Shown: in pieces, positions 54,783-64,000 of the stretch | How positions within the stretch are numbered: the first letter of the stretch is position 1 | Layout: every line of letters begins with the position of its first letter | Source: Aliiglaciecola sp. CAU 1673 | Lineage (GTDB): Bacteria; Pseudomonadota; Gammaproteobacteria; Enterobacterales; Alteromonadaceae | Reading direction: 5' to 3' | NCBI RefSeq assembly: GCF_029223185.1 | Contig: NZ_JARHUG010000001.1 | Location: 371,883-435,882, forward strand | DNA length: 64,000 nt | Notes under the pieces: model-generated | The model's input: only the letters and a program-made list of their open reading frames with translations | What the model was told of the DNA's origin: nothing | Databases searched by the model: none | Position numbers and translations under genes: made by a program

Positions 54783-56948
54783 CTTTTTAAGCGCCTTCAT
54801 TTCTAAACGCTTCTTATGCAGTACCGGCTCGGTGTAGCCGCTGGGCTGGGAATGACCTTCAAATATCAACTCACTGGCGGCCTGGAAGGCGATGGTGTCG
54901 CTGTAGTTGGGACCCATGGGGATATATTCCGGATCATCGGCATTTTGTTTATCCACCAGGGCAGCCATTTTCAGCAATGAGGCTTCCACCTGTTTGATGC
55001 TGACAATGCCATGCTTAAGCCAGTTGGCGATATGCTGACTGGAGATACGCAAGGTTGCGCGATCTTCCATCAGCCCCACGTTATTGATATCCGGCACCTT
55101 GGAGCAGCCCACACCCTGGTGCACCCAGCGCACCACATAGCCCAGAATACCCTGGCAGTTATTATCCAGTTCACGGCCAATCTCATCGGCTGTCAGAGTA
55201 CGGCCTTTTTCCATCAGCGGTACTTGCAGGATCTGGTCACGGCCATCGAATGACTCTTTGGCTAGTTCCCTTTGGATAGCGAATACATCCACCTGATGGT
55301 AATGCAGCGCATGCAGTGTTGCCGCAGTGGGTGAGGGTACCCAGGCGGTATTGGCACCGGCTTTGGGATGACCGATTTTCTGCTTCATCATCTCTGCCAT
55401 CTGATCAGGAATGGGCCACATGCCCTTGCCGATTTGCGCCTTGCCGGACAGACCGGCAGACAGACCAGCCGCCACATTGGCGCGCTCATAGGCCTGGATC
55501 CAGGTCATGGTTTTAAGCTCGGCTTTAGGCGCAAAGGCACCGGCCAGCATACTGGTATGAATTTCATCGCCGGTTCTGTCCAGAAAACCGGTGTTGATAA
55601 AGATCACGCGCTGGCGCGCGGCCTGGATACAGGCGCGTAGGTTTAAACTGGTGCGGCGCTCTTCATCCATAATCCCCATCTTCAGGGTATTAGGCGCAAG
55701 TCCAAGCAGACTCTCCACGCCGTTAAACAAGCGGTCGGTAAAGGCCACTTCTTCGGGGCCGTGCATCTTGGGTTTGACAATATACACGCTGCCGCTACGG
55801 CTGTTTTTAAAACGGCCAAGGCCCAGTAAGTCGTGCTTGGCTATCAGGGACGTCACCACCGCATCCATAATACCCTCAGGCACGTCCTTGCCTTTATAGC
55901 GGATAGCAGGGTTGGTCATCAGGTGGCCAACATTACGCACCAGCATCAGGCTGCGACCGGACAGGGTCAGTTCACCACTTTGAGGAGCTTTATACTGGCG
56001 ATCATCGGCCATGTCGCGCACTATGGTTTTACCGCCTTTGCTAAGCTCGGCAGTCAGGGTGCCGCGCATCAGGCCAAGCCAGTTGCGATAAACCAGGGTT
56101 TTGTCTTCACCGTCTACCGCCGCCACTGAATCTTCACAATCCATAATGGTGGTCAGGGCAGACTCCAACAGAATGTCTTTGATAGCGGCCGGATCGGTTT
56201 TGCCCACAGGGTGGGAGGCGTCAAATTGGATTTCTGCATGCAAGCCATGATGACTAAGCAAAATGGCCTCAGGTTTACCTTTGCTACCGAGATAACCGGC
56301 AAAAGCGCCGCTATCTTTCAGGGCGCTGCAACTGCCATCGGCCAGGGTCACTAATAAATCATTGCCAACAATTTCATAGGCAGTGGAGCCCACATGGGAG
56401 CCTCTTTCCAGCGGCGCAATATTGTCCAGCCATTGGCGGGCAAACTCGATTACCTTTTGGCCACGCACCGGGTTATAGCCTTTACCACGCTCGGCGCCAT
56501 CGCTTTCTGCCAGCACATCGGTGCCGTAGGCTGCATCATACAGGCTACCCCAACGGGCATTGGCAGCGTTTAAGGCATAACGGGCATTGTTGATGGGTAC
56601 CACCAACTGTGGACCGGCGAGGCGGGCAATTTCATCGTCCACATCGGTGGTCTCAATCTGGAAATCACCCGGCTGCGGCTGCAAATAGCCGATATCTTGT
56701 AAGAAGGCTTTGTAATGAGCGGCATCCAGGGTGGGATGCTCACGATGATAATTATCAATCTGTGTCTGCAGGTTGTCGCGCTTATCCAGCAATGCCTTAT
56801 TCAGTGGCATCAATTCCTGCAGCAATGACTCAAAGCCTTGCCAGAATTCACCGCTGTCCACCTGAGTGCCCGGCAAAGCATCTGTTTCAATAAAGTCATA
56901 CAGGCCGCTATCAATGCTGAGCTGGCCGATTTGGGTATAGGCTGCCAT
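54780..56948 (-). CDS. glcB: malate synthase G
   Basis: 722 residues, the length of the G form. It condenses glyoxylate and acetyl-CoA to malate in the glyoxylate shunt. Typical segments include [30 protein letters not shown]-type [17 protein letters not shown] and [15 protein letters not shown]. The C-terminus [10 protein letters not shown] is that of GlcB. It is on the minus strand, with the LysR gene upstream on the same strand and aceA beyond it. Confidence 0.96.
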   Translation of the reverse strand: MAAYTQIGQLSIDSGLYDFIETDALPGTQVDSGEFWQGFESLLQELMPLNKALLDKRDNLQTQIDNYHREHPTLDAAHYKAFLQDIGYLQPQPGDFQIETTDVDDEIARLAGPQLVVPINNARYALNAANARWGSLYDAAYGTDVLAESDGAERGKGYNPVRGQKVIEFARQWLDNIAPLERGSHVGSTAYEIVGNDLLVTLADGSCSALKDSGAFAGYLGSKGKPEAILLSHHGLHAEIQFDASHPVGKTDPAAIKDILLESALTTIMDCEDSVAAVDGEDKTLVYRNWLGLMRGTLTAELSKGGKTIVRDMADDRQYKAPQSGELTLSGRSLMLVRNVGHLMTNPAIRYKGKDVPEGIMDAVVTSLIAKHDLLGLGRFKNSRSGSVYIVKPKMHGPEEVAFTDRLFNGVESLLGLAPNTLKMGIMDEERRTSLNLRACIQAARQRVIFINTGFLDRTGDEIHTSMLAGAFAPKAELKTMTWIQAYERANVAAGLSAGLSGKAQIGKGMWPIPDQMAEMMKQKIGHPKAGANTAWVPSPTAATLHALHYHQVDVFAIQRELAKESFDGRDQILQVPLMEKGRTLTADEIGRELDNNCQGILGYVVRWVHQGVGCSKVPDINNVGLMEDRATLRISSQHIANWLKHGIVSIKQVEASLLKMAALVDKQNADDPEYIPMGPNYSDTIAFQAASELIFEGHSQPSGYTEPVLHKKRLEMKALKK

Positions 56949-57083
56949 GGTCGGGTTCCTTCTTGCTTATCGGTGGTCGGAATGGGTTTAGCCGCACTCC
57001 GCGGATAAGGCCAGTCTAGACAGGTCCGCCCACTTTGTTGAGCCTATGGAAACTATGTTCAACATTCATCGTGTTTATAGTCC

Positions 57084-58028
57084 TTAGCTGCCTTCAAGAT
57101 CCCGAGCCGTTTCCATAATCAGGCGGCGCAGCCAGATATGACCGGCATCATGCTGCAATAGTGCACTCCAGGCCATTTTCAGGGCGATAGGCGGAATGTC
57201 GAAAGGCGGCTCCAGAATAGCCATATTGGGATCATCCTGGTAAATCTTAGCAGCACGACTGGGCAGGGTGGCAATCAGCTGCTGCTCTTTGGCCAATTGC
57301 AGCGCCACATGGTAATGGCGGGTAAACACACGGATACGACGCTTACGCCCGAGTTTATTCAGCTCCACATCCACCCAGCCAAGCTTCTGCACTTCATTGG
57401 GGTCGATGCCTACACCCACGCCATAGCCGGTCTTACTTACCCAGATATGCTGGGCCTTGAGATAATTGTCCAGGGTAAACTGTTTAAGTACCGGGTTCTG
57501 GCGGTTGACCACACAGGAGAAGGTGTCATACCACAGCACCTTTTGGTGAAAGGACAGCGGCAACTCCTCAAAGCGGTTAATGGCCATATCCACTTTGCCA
57601 TGCTCCACATCGTGGAAGGTTACATCACTTGGCGTGATCACATCCAAACTGATATTGGGCGCCTGATGGGCCAGTTCCCGCACCACCTCCAGAAGAAGGG
57701 TGGATTCGGCATAGTCGCTGGCCATAATCCGGAAGGTACGCTCACTGGTCAGCGGATCAAACTCGGTTTCCGGCTGAATAGCAGCTTCGAGGCGGGAAAG
57801 CGCATCACGTACCACGGGCTGCAGCTGCAATGCCCGCTGCGTCGGTGTCATGCCTTCGCTGGTGCGCACCAGAATCGGATCGCCAAACACTTCCCTTAAG
57901 CGCTTTAAACCATTGCTCATGGCCGGCTGAGTAATACTGAGCTGAGCGGCGGCTTTGGTGACGCTCAGTTCACGCATCAGTACATCGAAGTAGACCAGCA
58001 GATTCAGGTCCATCTTAGATATATTCAT
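57084..58028 (-). CDS. LysR-type regulator, probable glyoxylate-shunt control
   Basis: 314 residues. The DNA-binding N-terminus is MDLNLLVYFDVLMRELSVTKAAAQLSITQPAMSNGLKRL, of which the helix-turn-helix is about 20-40. The effector domain follows. It is divergent from aceA and upstream of glcB, so control of isocitrate lyase and malate synthase is a plausible inference. About 190 bp separate its ATG from that of aceA. Confidence 0.88.
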   Translation of the reverse strand: MNISKMDLNLLVYFDVLMRELSVTKAAAQLSITQPAMSNGLKRLREVFGDPILVRTSEGMTPTQRALQLQPVVRDALSRLEAAIQPETEFDPLTSERTFRIMASDYAESTLLLEVVRELAHQAPNISLDVITPSDVTFHDVEHGKVDMAINRFEELPLSFHQKVLWYDTFSCVVNRQNPVLKQFTLDNYLKAQHIWVSKTGYGVGVGIDPNEVQKLGWVDVELNKLGRKRRIRVFTRHYHVALQLAKEQQLIATLPSRAAKIYQDDPNMAILEPPFDIPPIALKMAWSALLQHDAGHIWLRRLIMETARDLEGS

Positions 58029-58218
58029 GGAATTAATGCCCGGTATGATTTTTATAAATTGGTTGAATTGTATGGTGCCTGGCTATGCTTGTCAGCAACA
58101 GATTCGCCAACAGAAATCTGCCGATGCGGCAAACGTGCCTTCCAAGGCCTGCCCATACCAATCAGCAAAGTGTGAACAGATGGGGCCAAGGCCCGCATTG
58201 AGAAAGATGGAGAACCCT

Positions 58219-59805
58219 ATGTCAGCCCAAGATATCGCCAGCTTCAAAGCCCTGATCGAAAAGAACCGTACCTGGAGCGCCATTGATCCTGAATATGCCG
58301 CCCGCATGGCTTCACAGAACCGTTTTAAGACCGGTCTGGACATTGCCCGCTACACTGCATCCATTATGCGTAAGGATATGGCTGAATACGATGCCGATCC
58401 AGCTGCTTACACTCAGTCGCTGGGGTGCTGGCACGGTTTTATCGGTCAGCAGAAGCTGATTGCCATTAAAAAGCACCATGGCACCACTAACAAGCGCTAT
58501 TTGTACTTGTCTGGCTGGATGATTGCCGCGCTGCGTAGCGAATTCGGTCCTCTGCCGGATCAGTCCATGCACGAAAAATCTGCGGTACCTGCACTGATTG
58601 AAGAGCTGTACACCTTCCTGCGTCAGGCCGATGCCCGTGAGTTGGGTGGTTTGTACCGTCAATTAGATGCGGCCCGTGCCGAAGGCAACGAAGCCAAGGC
58701 CGCCAATATTCAAAGCCAGATCGATAACCACCAGACCCATGTGGTGCCGATTATCGCCGATATCGATGCCGGTTTTGGAAACGAAGAAGCCACTTACTTG
58801 CTGGCCAAGAAAATGATTGAAGCCGGTGCCTGTGCAATTCAGATTGAAAACCAGGTATCCGATGAAAAGCAATGTGGTCACCAGGATGGCAAGGTAACGG
58901 TTCCTCACGCTGACTTCCTGGCCAAGATCAACGCCGTGCGTTATGCCTTCCTGGAACTGGGAGTGGAAGAGGGTGTGATTGTCGCCCGTACCGACTCTCT
59001 GGGCGCCGGTTTGACCAAACAGATCGCCGTGACTAATGCGCCTGGCGATCTGGGTGATAAGTACAACAGCTTCCTGGACGGTGACTACATCAACAGTGCC
59101 GAAGACATTCAAAACGGTGATGTTGTGGTTAAAGCCAATGGCAAGCTGCTGAAGCCCAAGCGTCTGCCTTCCGGTTTGTTCCAGTTCAAGAAAGGCTCTG
59201 GCGAAGATCGCGTGGTGCTGGACTGTATCACCAGTTTGCAAAACGGTGCGGATCTGCTGTGGATTGAAACCGAGAAGCCGCATATCGGCCAGATTGCCGG
59301 CATGGTCAAGCGTATCCGTGAAGCGGTACCTAATGCCAAGCTGGTGTACAACAACAGCCCGTCCTTTAACTGGACACTGAACTTCCGTCAGCAGGTATTC
59401 GATGCCTGGACCGAGCAGGGTAAGGACTTAAGTGGTTATGATCGCGCCAGCCTGATGAGCGCCGAGTATGACAGTTCAGAATTGGCGCAGGAAGCCGACG
59501 CCAGGATTCGCAGCTTCCAGCGTGATGCTGCCCGAGAAGCCGGTATTTTCCACCACCTGATCACACTGCCGACTTACCACACTGCGGCCCTGTCTACCGA
59601 CAACCTGGCCAAAGGCTACTTCGGCGATGAAGGTATGCTGGCTTACGTACAAGGTGTACAGCGTCGCGAAATCCGCGAAGGGATCGCCTGCGTTAAGCAC
59701 CAGAATATGGCCGGCTCCGATATCGGTGATGATCACAAAGAGTACTTCTCTGGTGATGCGGCACTGAAAGCTTCTGGTAAAGACAACACCATGAACCAGT
59801 TCTAA
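58219..59805 (+). CDS. aceA: isocitrate lyase
   Basis: 528 residues, the long form found in Pseudomonas and relatives rather than the 434-residue E. coli form. Metal and catalytic regions include IIADIDAGFGN, the active-site loop DEKQCGH (Cys219) and IVARTDSLGAG, with NNSPSFNW later. It splits isocitrate to succinate and glyoxylate. ATG 58219 is chosen for GGAG 6 bases upstream; ATG 58207 is in frame but has no site. A strong terminator follows. Confidence 0.96.
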   Translation: MSAQDIASFKALIEKNRTWSAIDPEYAARMASQNRFKTGLDIARYTASIMRKDMAEYDADPAAYTQSLGCWHGFIGQQKLIAIKKHHGTTNKRYLYLSGWMIAALRSEFGPLPDQSMHEKSAVPALIEELYTFLRQADARELGGLYRQLDAARAEGNEAKAANIQSQIDNHQTHVVPIIADIDAGFGNEEATYLLAKKMIEAGACAIQIENQVSDEKQCGHQDGKVTVPHADFLAKINAVRYAFLELGVEEGVIVARTDSLGAGLTKQIAVTNAPGDLGDKYNSFLDGDYINSAEDIQNGDVVVKANGKLLKPKRLPSGLFQFKKGSGEDRVVLDCITSLQNGADLLWIETEKPHIGQIAGMVKRIREAVPNAKLVYNNSPSFNWTLNFRQQVFDAWTEQGKDLSGYDRASLMSAEYDSSELAQEADARIRSFQRDAAREAGIFHHLITLPTYHTAALSTDNLAKGYFGDEGMLAYVQGVQRREIREGIACVKHQNMAGSDIGDDHKEYFSGDAALKASGKDNTMNQF

Positions 59806-59821
59806 TCGAACTTTAAAGAAC

Positions 59822-59852
59822 AAAGCCGGGTCCGCCCGGCTTTCTTTTTTCT
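59822..59852 (+). terminator. Rho-independent terminator after aceA
   Basis: AAAGCCGGG, TCCG, CCCGGCTTT followed by a T-rich run. Confidence 0.95.
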
Positions 59853-59861
59853 TTTAAAGAT

Positions 59862-59936
59862 ATAACCACAGAGACACGAAGAGCACAGAGGATTGAAAAG
59901 ATTAAGCTCTCTGTGCCCTCTATGCCTCTGTGGTAA
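59862..59936. repeat. imperfect inverted repeat, REP/MITE-like
   Basis: CCACAGAG with GAGCACAGAG on the left pair with CTCTGTGC and CTCTGTGG on the right, around an AT-rich centre. Such CACAGAG-rich palindromes recur as dispersed intergenic elements in many bacteria. It contains no coding region. Confidence 0.7.
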
Positions 59937-59999
59937 GACTTTCTGGAGCGCCAAAGCTGTCATACTGGTGGCGAAGCTTAAAAGAAAAGGACGTAATGC

Positions 60000-60749
60000 A
60001 TGACACAACCCGTGGTGCTGATTACCGGTGCCGGTCGCGGAATCGGCGCGGCAACGGCCAAATTGCTCGCGCAGCAAGGTTATTTTGTTGTGATTAACTA
60101 TGTGCATGATGAAGACAGTGCACAAAAGCTGTTGGCCGATATCCGGTCCGGTGGCGGTCAGGCCATGTTGGTTCGGGCCGATCTTGGCGAGGAAGCCCAG
60201 ATACTGGCCATGTTTGCGCAAATTGATAGCCACTGCGGCCGCCTGGACGCGCTGGTCAACAATGCCGGTATCTTAATGACCCAATCCCCTGTGGTGGAAT
60301 TAACCAATGTCCGCTTGGAGCGGGTGTTTAAGGTGAATGTGATCGGCGCTTTTCTGTGTTGCCGCGAGGCGGTAAAGCGCATGTCCAGCTTATCAGGTGG
60401 GCAGGGCGGGGCCATAGTCAATGTCTCTTCGGTGGCGGCCCGTACCGGATCGCCGGGGGAATATGTGGATTATGCTGCCTCCAAGGGGGCTATCGACAGC
60501 CTTACCAGGGGATTGGCGTTGGAGGTGGCGGGACAGGGTATCAGGGTAAATGCCGTACGCCCCGGCTTTATCCATACCGGCATTCATGCCGATGGTGGTG
60601 AGCCTGATCGTGTTAAGCGTTTGGCGCCCCGTATTCCTTTGGGCCGTGGTGGTGAACCTGCCGAGGTGGCCGAGGCCATTGCCTGGCTGCTTTCAGATAA
60701 AGCGTCTTATGCCACAGGCACCATTATCGACTTAGCGGGTGGCATCTAG
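60000..60749 (+). CDS. short-chain dehydrogenase/reductase (SDR)
   Basis: 249 residues. The cofactor motif is TGAGRGIG near residue 10, NNAGI near 86, and the catalytic Ser...YAASK is present (VNVSSVAARTGSPGEYVDYAASKGA). The C-terminus has VRPGFIHT and GTIIDLAGG. It oxidises or reduces an alcohol or carbonyl with NAD(P). It ends directly at the LysE start. Confidence 0.93.
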   Translation: MTQPVVLITGAGRGIGAATAKLLAQQGYFVVINYVHDEDSAQKLLADIRSGGGQAMLVRADLGEEAQILAMFAQIDSHCGRLDALVNNAGILMTQSPVVELTNVRLERVFKVNVIGAFLCCREAVKRMSSLSGGQGGAIVNVSSVAARTGSPGEYVDYAASKGAIDSLTRGLALEVAGQGIRVNAVRPGFIHTGIHADGGEPDRVKRLAPRIPLGRGGEPAEVAEAIAWLLSDKASYATGTIIDLAGGI

Positions 60750-61367
60750 ATGGAATCGCTGCTTTCGTTGATGCTCTTTACCGCGCTTATACTGGGTTCA
60801 CCCGGACCCGCTCCCATTGCCCTGGCTATGGTGGGCTTGAGCTTTGGTGTTAGGGCCGGTGTGCCTTTTCTGGCCGGGATCCTCTGCGGTTTGCTGGTGG
60901 CAATGCTGACCGCCTATTGGGGATTGGTGCAGTTGTTTGCGCTTTGGCCTGGTGCACAGATAATCGCCCAACTAATCGGGGCCTTGTACCTGGGCTATGT
61001 GGCGTTGAAGATAGCCCGAATGCCGGCGCCTGATCCTGACAATCAAGGTCAGTCAGCGCCGGGTTTTAAAGTGGGATTTATCTTTAATCTATTGAATCCC
61101 AAGGCCTACGCCGCGTTTCTAGCCATCTTTTCCAGCTTCGCACTGGAAAATACCGAGGCTTATTCGGTAGCCTGGTTGCCTTTAGCGGCGGTGATGCTAA
61201 GTGCAACCCTGGTGGACAGCCTATGGCTCGGTCTGGGCGGTTTGCTGGGTCCCAGGCTTAGCAATCCCACTTACCATAAGCGTCTGCGCCAGGGATTTGC
61301 ACTCTCCTTGCTGATGCTCCTGACGTTGGGGTTGTTCCGTGCACTACAGACCCATCAGGGTCTTTAG
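60750..61367 (+). CDS. LysE/RhtB family amino-acid exporter
   Basis: 205 residues with about six membrane helices. The N-terminus LILGSPGPAPIALAMVG and GFIFNLLNPKAYAAFLAIF are LysE-family features. It exports an amino acid or small metabolite. The ATG follows the SDR stop codon without a gap, so the two form an operon. The last 24 bp overlap the convergent secreted protein gene. Confidence 0.9.
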   Translation: MESLLSLMLFTALILGSPGPAPIALAMVGLSFGVRAGVPFLAGILCGLLVAMLTAYWGLVQLFALWPGAQIIAQLIGALYLGYVALKIARMPAPDPDNQGQSAPGFKVGFIFNLLNPKAYAAFLAIFSSFALENTEAYSVAWLPLAAVMLSATLVDSLWLGLGGLLGPRLSNPTYHKRLRQGFALSLLMLLTLGLFRALQTHQGL

Positions 61368-61763
61368 CACGGCGATTTCCATATAGCCTTCCTGTGCGAA
61401 ACGGTTGAGGTCTTCAGTGCTTAACTCGCCCTTAAAGCGCTCTGTCGGAACGACCCTGGTATCCGAGGTAAAAAACACCCGGATCAGGCTACCGCCTTCT
61501 TTGTCTTCACTGCCAAGTAAGGCGAAATGGCTGTGACCCAGTTGCTCACCGATGCTGATAGCGGCCTGAAGGACAGCGAAGGGCACTTTTTGTTGATTGC
61601 CTTCCGATACCACCAATAGCAGAGAGTAATCTTCGCCGCGTTCCTGCTCCTGGATCACCATGCGTAAGGTCTCATCATCGATAAAATTGCTGTATAGGTT
61701 GGTGGCTGACAGGAAGCTGGAAAAGCTAAGAAGCAGTGCTGCGAATAAGGTGCGAAATTGCAT
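61344..61763 (-). CDS. secreted hypothetical protein
   Basis: 139 residues from ATG 61763, preceded by GGAA; an ATG 4 codons earlier is possible. It has a signal peptide (SFLSATN) and a compact alpha/beta sequence. I do not recognise the family. It overlaps the convergent LysE gene by 24 bases. Confidence 0.65.
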   Translation of the reverse strand: MQFRTLFAALLLSFSSFLSATNLYSNFIDDETLRMVIQEQERGEDYSLLLVVSEGNQQKVPFAVLQAAISIGEQLGHSHFALLGSEDKEGGSLIRVFFTSDTRVVPTERFKGELSTEDLNRFAQEGYMEIAVLKTLMGL

Positions 61764-61855
61764 GGGGGTTTCCATTTAAGTGCTGTATTGGCGGTGGCGT
61801 TCAGTAATCCCCGCGATTATCATTAAATTTTTGACTTGAACCCTTCTGTACCCTG

Positions 61856-62806
61856 ATGACCAAGATCCTTGATTCCGTCGATCAACGCACCAAATTAGTA
61901 GGTGAAAACCGGCTGGAACTGCTGATGTTCAGGCTCAACTCGCGTCAGATCTTCGCTATCAATGTGTTTAAGGTCAAGGAAGTCATTACTCGCCCGCCGA
62001 TGAATAAAATGCCGGGCAGCCATCCAAGTCTTTGCGGCATTATCAACTACCGTGGTAAATCGGTGCCGGTCATCGATATGCGTGCAGCCATCCGTATGCC
62101 TGCCAAGGCTGAGGATCCGGCCGGCGGTAATGTGATTATCACCGAGTACAACCGCACTGTGCAGGGCTTTTTGATTGGCTCTGTGATCAATATCGTCAAC
62201 ACTTCCTGGTCGGATATTATGCCCCCTCCGAGTACCGCGGGAAGAAAACATTTTCTTACCGCCATCACCCACTATGAGCATGAAGGACGCCAGGAAATCG
62301 TCGAGATAGTGGATGTGGAAAAAGTGCTGGCGGATATCATCTCCTATGATGTGGAGATATCGGAGGAAGTTCTAGAAGATGAAGTGACGCCGCTATTAAG
62401 AGGCAAGAAAGTCCTGATCGTGGATGACTCCAGTACGGCCCGCAATCAAATTCGCGAGACTCTGCAACAGGTGGGGCTGCAAGTGATTGAGCGTCAGGAC
62501 GGCTTACAAGCCCTGAAGCTGCTGCAAAGCTGGGCGGATGAGGGCAAAACCGTAACCGACGAAATCCTGATGATGTTTACCGATGCGGAAATGCCGGAGA
62601 TGGACGGCTATCGTCTGACCGCTGAGGTGCGAAACGACCCGCGTATGAGCAATCTCTTTATCTGCCTTAATACGTCGTTAAGCGGCAGCTTTAACCAGGC
62701 CATGGTAGAGAAGGTGGGCTGCGACCGATTTATTTCGAAATTCCAGCCGGATTTGCTGGTGCAAACCGCGCAGGAGCGGATGCGTCAGTTGATTAAGCTG
62801 GACTAA
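61856..62806 (+). CDS. cheV: chemotaxis coupling protein CheV
   Basis: 316 residues: an N-terminal CheW-like domain (about 15-160, with FAINVFKVKEVI and NYRGKSVPVIDM) and a C-terminal response-regulator receiver (about 184-310) with the acceptor Asp243 in MFTDAEMPEMDGY and Thr/Lys switch residues. CheV couples chemoreceptors to CheA and is tuned by phosphorylation. It can serve the three chemoreceptor genes of this window. Confidence 0.95.
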   Translation: MTKILDSVDQRTKLVGENRLELLMFRLNSRQIFAINVFKVKEVITRPPMNKMPGSHPSLCGIINYRGKSVPVIDMRAAIRMPAKAEDPAGGNVIITEYNRTVQGFLIGSVINIVNTSWSDIMPPPSTAGRKHFLTAITHYEHEGRQEIVEIVDVEKVLADIISYDVEISEEVLEDEVTPLLRGKKVLIVDDSSTARNQIRETLQQVGLQVIERQDGLQALKLLQSWADEGKTVTDEILMMFTDAEMPEMDGYRLTAEVRNDPRMSNLFICLNTSLSGSFNQAMVEKVGCDRFISKFQPDLLVQTAQERMRQLIKLD

Positions 62807-63068
62807 TCGGTAGTGGCTTATATCCCATCTGATACTTTTTCTAGACGGTTTAGGCTAAATCTGACAGGTAGCAAGGGGCCATAGACGACAGTCGCGTTAA
62901 AGCCTACTTTGCTTTTATTGAAGATAAGGGGCAATCTGGATAGGAAAACTGGATGAGGTCTGTTTATCACGCTCTTTTTTATAACCAACGTATTAGCTTA
63001 AAGTACTGGTTTTGAAGTTTGGATGTTAATGTATACAGGCACTTTGATTGTGGAAAAGGAAGTTATTA

Positions 63069-63893
63069 ATGACAAAGAAAGTCTTTATTAGTTATGCGCA
63101 TAAAGATGAAGCATTCAGAGAAGAGCTTGAAGATCACCTGTCGATGCTTAAAAGGGATAAGTTAATCTCTGTTTGGCATGACCGAAAAATCGATGCCGGA
63201 GATAAATGGAAAAACGATATCGATGAAAACCTAGAAAGTGCGGACATCATTCTGTTTTTGATCAGTTCTAAATTTCTAGGGTCTGAATATTGTATGGACA
63301 TAGAAGTAGCAAGAGCTATTGAAAAGGAGAAGGAAGGCTCAGCAAAACTTATTCCCATCATAATACGACCTGTAGATTGGGAGTCTTCTGATTTATCACA
63401 ATTTCAGGCACTTCCCAAGGATGCATTGGCAATCACTAGCTGGAGCAACCAAGATGAGGCTTGGGTCGATGTAACTAAGAAATTAAGATCCATAATGACC
63501 CAGTTTGTTCCCAACATTGTACCTGTGCAAAATGAGCTTAAGTTTTCCGATAATATAAGGGTGTCTGAAAGTACATTAGAATGGTTGAACTCAACTGAGA
63601 TATCTTTTTCACATAGAAGTGTCGACACTGTGAAACTGGATGACGTCTTTGTCTGGCCTGATCTGCTACTGGACCAAGATGTTAAAGAAATTGAAATTAT
63701 TGAATCCAAAAAACTAGCCTCACAGAAAGGGCGTTATTTTTTGACTGGAGAAGAACAGCAAGGCAAGACGACACTGCTGAAGGCTCTATATAAACAAGCC
63801 CTATTGAATAGTGTTATTCCAATTTATATTGACGCAAGAGATCTCAAAAAATCTGATTTAAAATCATTAGTAGATACTGATCTGCACCAGTAA
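63069..63893 (+). CDS. TIR-domain NTPase (STAND-like), truncated by an IS3-type insertion
   Basis: A TIR domain fills about residues 1-130: VFISYAHKDE at the start and GSEYCMDIE with the catalytic-type Glu79. A linker with VKLDDVFVWPDLL and a Walker A GEEQQGKT (227-234) follow, as in TIR-NTPase/STAND defence proteins. The reading frame meets the IS end at 63878 and stops four codons later, so the rest of the NTPase and any sensor domain is lost. ATG 63069 is used (AGGA 8 bases upstream). The flanking sequence is AT-rich, suggesting transfer. TIR domains of this group cleave NAD or signal in antiphage defence. Confidence 0.82.
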   Translation: MTKKVFISYAHKDEAFREELEDHLSMLKRDKLISVWHDRKIDAGDKWKNDIDENLESADIILFLISSKFLGSEYCMDIEVARAIEKEKEGSAKLIPIIIRPVDWESSDLSQFQALPKDALAITSWSNQDEAWVDVTKKLRSIMTQFVPNIVPVQNELKFSDNIRVSESTLEWLNSTEISFSHRSVDTVKLDDVFVWPDLLLDQDVKEIEIIESKKLASQKGRYFLTGEEQQGKTTLLKALYKQALLNSVIPIYIDARDLKKSDLKSLVDTDLHQ

Positions 63894-64000
63894 AAGTGGA
63901 CACCGGTTAAGCTGCTAGTTTTTTCTCATAGTTTTCCGGGCTCAGGTAGCCCAGAGCACTGTGCCTTCTTTGCCGGTTGTAATCAACTTCAATGTACTCG
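63878..64000. mobile_element. IS3-family element, one end, inserted in the TIR gene
   Basis: From 63878 the sequence TGATCTGCACCAGTAAAAGT follows the terminal inverted repeat pattern of IS3 (TGATCT-CCAG-A-AGTGGACAC). A transposase reading frame begins on the minus strand just inside. The other end and the target-site duplication are outside the window. Confidence 0.85.
63907..64000 (-). CDS. IS3-family transposase OrfB, C-terminal end (partial)
   Basis: The minus strand gives EYIEVDYNRQRRHSALGYLS, then PENYEKKLAA and stop at 63907. This is the conserved integrase-type C-terminus of IS3 OrfB (rve domain). The 5' part is beyond the right edge. Confidence 0.9.
   Translation of the reverse strand, partial: EYIEVDYNRQRRHSALGYLSPENYEKKLAA

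Noticed and set aside
58027..58218. A 64-codon N-terminal extension of isocitrate lyase
   Set aside because: The extra residues are Cys-rich and unlike the family, they overlap the divergent LysR start, and a good ribosome site serves ATG 58219.
59862..59936. CRISPR repeat or small RNA gene
   Set aside because: It is a single imperfect palindrome without spacers, promoter or terminator of its own; the aceA terminator lies before it.

Overview
The window looks like chromosomal DNA of a marine-type gammaproteobacterium of the order Alteromonadales. The evidence is the TtpC/TonB2-type energy-transduction operon with DUF3450 and TPR partners, several chemoreceptors plus CheV, a YdcH protein, a Tsx-like channel, malate synthase G with a long-form isocitrate lyase, and abundant TonB-dependent and lipoprotein genes. 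The genus cannot be fixed from the sequence alone. No rRNA, tRNA or CRISPR array was seen.

Layout. 1-8.6 kb: a partial secreted ADP-ribosylglycohydrolase, a serine hydrolase lipoprotein, an amidohydrolase lipoprotein, a soluble PAS-type chemoreceptor, a sodium/solute symporter, YdcH, a hendecad-repeat lipoprotein and a DksA/TraR-type zinc protein. 8.7-19.8 kb: a large internally duplicated lipoprotein, a TonB-dependent receptor, then DUF3450-TtpC-ExbB-ExbD-TonB-TPR. 19.8-31.2 kb: mixed metabolic and envelope genes, including two nearly identical CBS-domain genes that flank an AT-rich insert holding a nonsense-interrupted phospholipase A2-like gene and a small membrane protein. 31.2-36.3 kb: a GGDEF/EAL protein, an HDOD protein and secreted or membrane hypotheticals. 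36.4-42.0 kb: a three-gene SMC/condensin-like operon with overlapping reading frames. 42.0-45.9 kb: phoU, a DUF47 gene, a Pit phosphate transporter and a porin. 46.1-53.4 kb: an HBM-type chemoreceptor, oxyR, an ECF sigma/anti-sigma/coiled-coil trio and a collagen-like choice-of-anchor I (phytase-like) lipoprotein. 53.6-62.8 kb: a KAS III homologue, the glyoxylate-shunt genes glcB and aceA with a LysR regulator, an SDR, a LysE exporter and cheV. 63.0-64.0 kb: a TIR-NTPase gene cut by an IS3-type element.

The main unifying signal is regulatory. Five promoters carry PhoB-box-like 7-bp repeats with 4-bp spacers, each followed exactly 10 bp later by a -10-like hexamer. They lie before the beta-helix-like lipoprotein (8762), the DUF3450-TtpC-ExbBD-TonB operon (14540), the DUF47-pit pair (42773), the porin (44930) and, more weakly, the choice-of-anchor I lipoprotein (51382). 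I read this as a phosphate-starvation group: outer-membrane receptor and porin, a dedicated TonB engine, surface lipoproteins that could bind or hydrolyse phosphorylated compounds, and inner-membrane Pit uptake with PhoU-type control.

Other notable points are the broken PLA2-like gene inside a CBS gene duplication, the SMC-first condensin-like operon, and the IS3 insertion that removes most of a putative TIR-STAND defence gene. All functional statements rest on reading the sequence; no database search was run.
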